In this document: piece by piece, positions 13,190-13,667 of the stretch
How the letters are laid out: each line of letters begins with the position of its first letter
Numbering within the stretch: the first letter of the stretch is position 1
From: an uncultured Bacteriovorax sp.
GTDB lineage: Bacteria; Bdellovibrionota; Bacteriovoracia; Bacteriovoracales; Bacteriovoracaceae
NCBI GenBank assembly: GCA_943914745.1
Contig: CALUDF010000042.1
Location: 1 to 13,667 of the forward strand
Reading direction: 5' to 3'
Length of the DNA stretch: 13,667 nucleotides
Made by a program: the position numbers and the translations under genes
Notes under the pieces: model-generated
The model's database searches: none
Seen by the model: only the letters and a program-made list of their open reading frames with translations
Told to the model about the DNA's origin: nothing

Positions 13190-13667
13190 ATGAGCTACCA
13201 AGATTGGATTAATGAAGCCTCAGAGCAAAGTGATGCAAATCTAGAAACACTTTCTTTCAGCGACTATATGGAAGTTTTCGAAAAGAGCGCAAAGCTTGAA
13301 TGCCGTCCGACTTATGAATATATCCGCGACATGCTTAACCATTATGGTGTCAACAGCGATGGCTCATTCAAACTCTTTGGAATGAAGCACCCCGACTCTC
13401 CTGCTGTTCACGGACAGGTGAAGGTGCAACAGGCACTTTACCAAAACCTGGTGAATTTCAGCGAGGAAGGATTCAACAATAAGTTCATTCTTCTGATTGG
13501 ACCAAACGGTTCTTCAAAATCTTCTTTAGTGAATAAAATGATCAAGGGCCTGGAGGAGTATTCTGAAACAGAGTCAGGAAAACTTTATTCTTTCAGCTGG
13601 ATCTTCCCGCTTGATACATACGTCAAAGGATCTTTGGGATTAACCAGCACAATTCGCGAAAGCCACC
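13190..13667 (+). CDS. prkA: PrkA-family serine protein kinase (N-terminal part, truncated by window end)
   Basis: The frame is open from the ATG at 13190 to the window end (159 residues). AAGGA nine bases upstream supports the start. PrkA proteins (YeaG in Escherichia coli) have an N-terminal AAA-like ATPase domain and a C-terminal kinase-like domain, and act in stress and starvation responses in the cytoplasm. The segment SFSDYMEVFEKSAKLECRPTY (about 22-42) matches the PrkA N-terminus, and the P-loop GPNGSSKSS is at 104-112. The family's usual loop is GPVGGGKSS, so this is a variant in which Asn, Ser and Ser replace Val, Gly and Gly; Lys110 is kept. The kinase-like half lies beyond the window. 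The gene is divergent from the FGE-like operon, with 47 bases between start codons and overlapping control signals. Confidence 0.88.
   Translation, partial: MSYQDWINEASEQSDANLETLSFSDYMEVFEKSAKLECRPTYEYIRDMLNHYGVNSDGSFKLFGMKHPDSPAVHGQVKVQQALYQNLVNFSEEGFNNKFILLIGPNGSSKSSLVNKMIKGLEEYSETESGKLYSFSWIFPLDTYVKGSLGLTSTIRESH

Noticed and set aside
1..13667. CRISPR arrays, tRNA or rRNA genes, transposons, prophage or defence genes
   Set aside because: No regularly spaced repeats, cloverleaf signatures, transposase motifs or terminal repeats were seen on either strand.

Overview
The window looks like chromosomal DNA of a predatory or predator-related bacterium of the Bdellovibrionota, most likely class Bacteriovoracia (Bacteriovorax, Peredibacter and relatives). 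This is an inference. It rests on the moderately low GC content, the many short lineage-specific secreted proteins and lipoproteins, a PrkA-type kinase with an unusual P-loop, and a σ54-type promoter. No rRNA, tRNA, CRISPR array, insertion sequence or phage gene was seen. The housekeeping genes gdhA, mscL and nadA argue for a chromosome rather than a plasmid.

Left part, minus strand (1-5240). Reading in the direction of transcription, parA and parB form a partition operon that ends at an intrinsic terminator (3422-3448). Next comes a secreted protein of unknown function (2425-3234). It has a near-consensus σ54 promoter, and two nearly identical 17-bp dyads lie about 130 bp upstream and 80 bp downstream of the predicted start site. 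Then follow gdhA, a catabolic-type glutamate dehydrogenase with its own terminator (1015-1042), a small exported protein (495-935), and a truncated Cys-rich exported protein (1-451). The start codon of the last gene lies inside a perfect 16-bp-arm inverted repeat.

Middle part. A phytase-like esterase lipoprotein (+, 5348-6493) meets mscL (-, 6494-6916) stop codon to stop codon. A compact plus-strand operon then runs 7068-11094: a DUF481 outer-membrane protein, a single-domain rhodanese, quinolinate synthase NadA, a NifS/IscS-type cysteine desulfurase, and a lipoprotein that resembles a degenerate metallophosphatase. The desulfurase and rhodanese beside nadA suggest sulfur supply to the NadA [4Fe-4S] cluster, tying sulfur transfer to de novo NAD synthesis.

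Right part. A two-gene minus-strand operon (13142-11080) encodes a membrane-anchored protein with a divergent, apparently non-catalytic formylglycine-generating-enzyme (FGE-sulfatase) fold and a Cys-rich lipoprotein. Their stop and start codons overlap, and the lipoprotein gene also overlaps the end of the nadA operon tail-to-tail. The operon has a good σ70-type promoter placed so that its mRNA would be leaderless. A prkA-family serine kinase gene is transcribed divergently and runs off the window end.

The most interesting signals are regulatory: the σ54 promoter with paired dyads at 3175-3401, the 38-bp inverted repeat over a promoter and start codon at 447-484, and two candidate leaderless genes. 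No gene-free stretch exceeds 300 bases.
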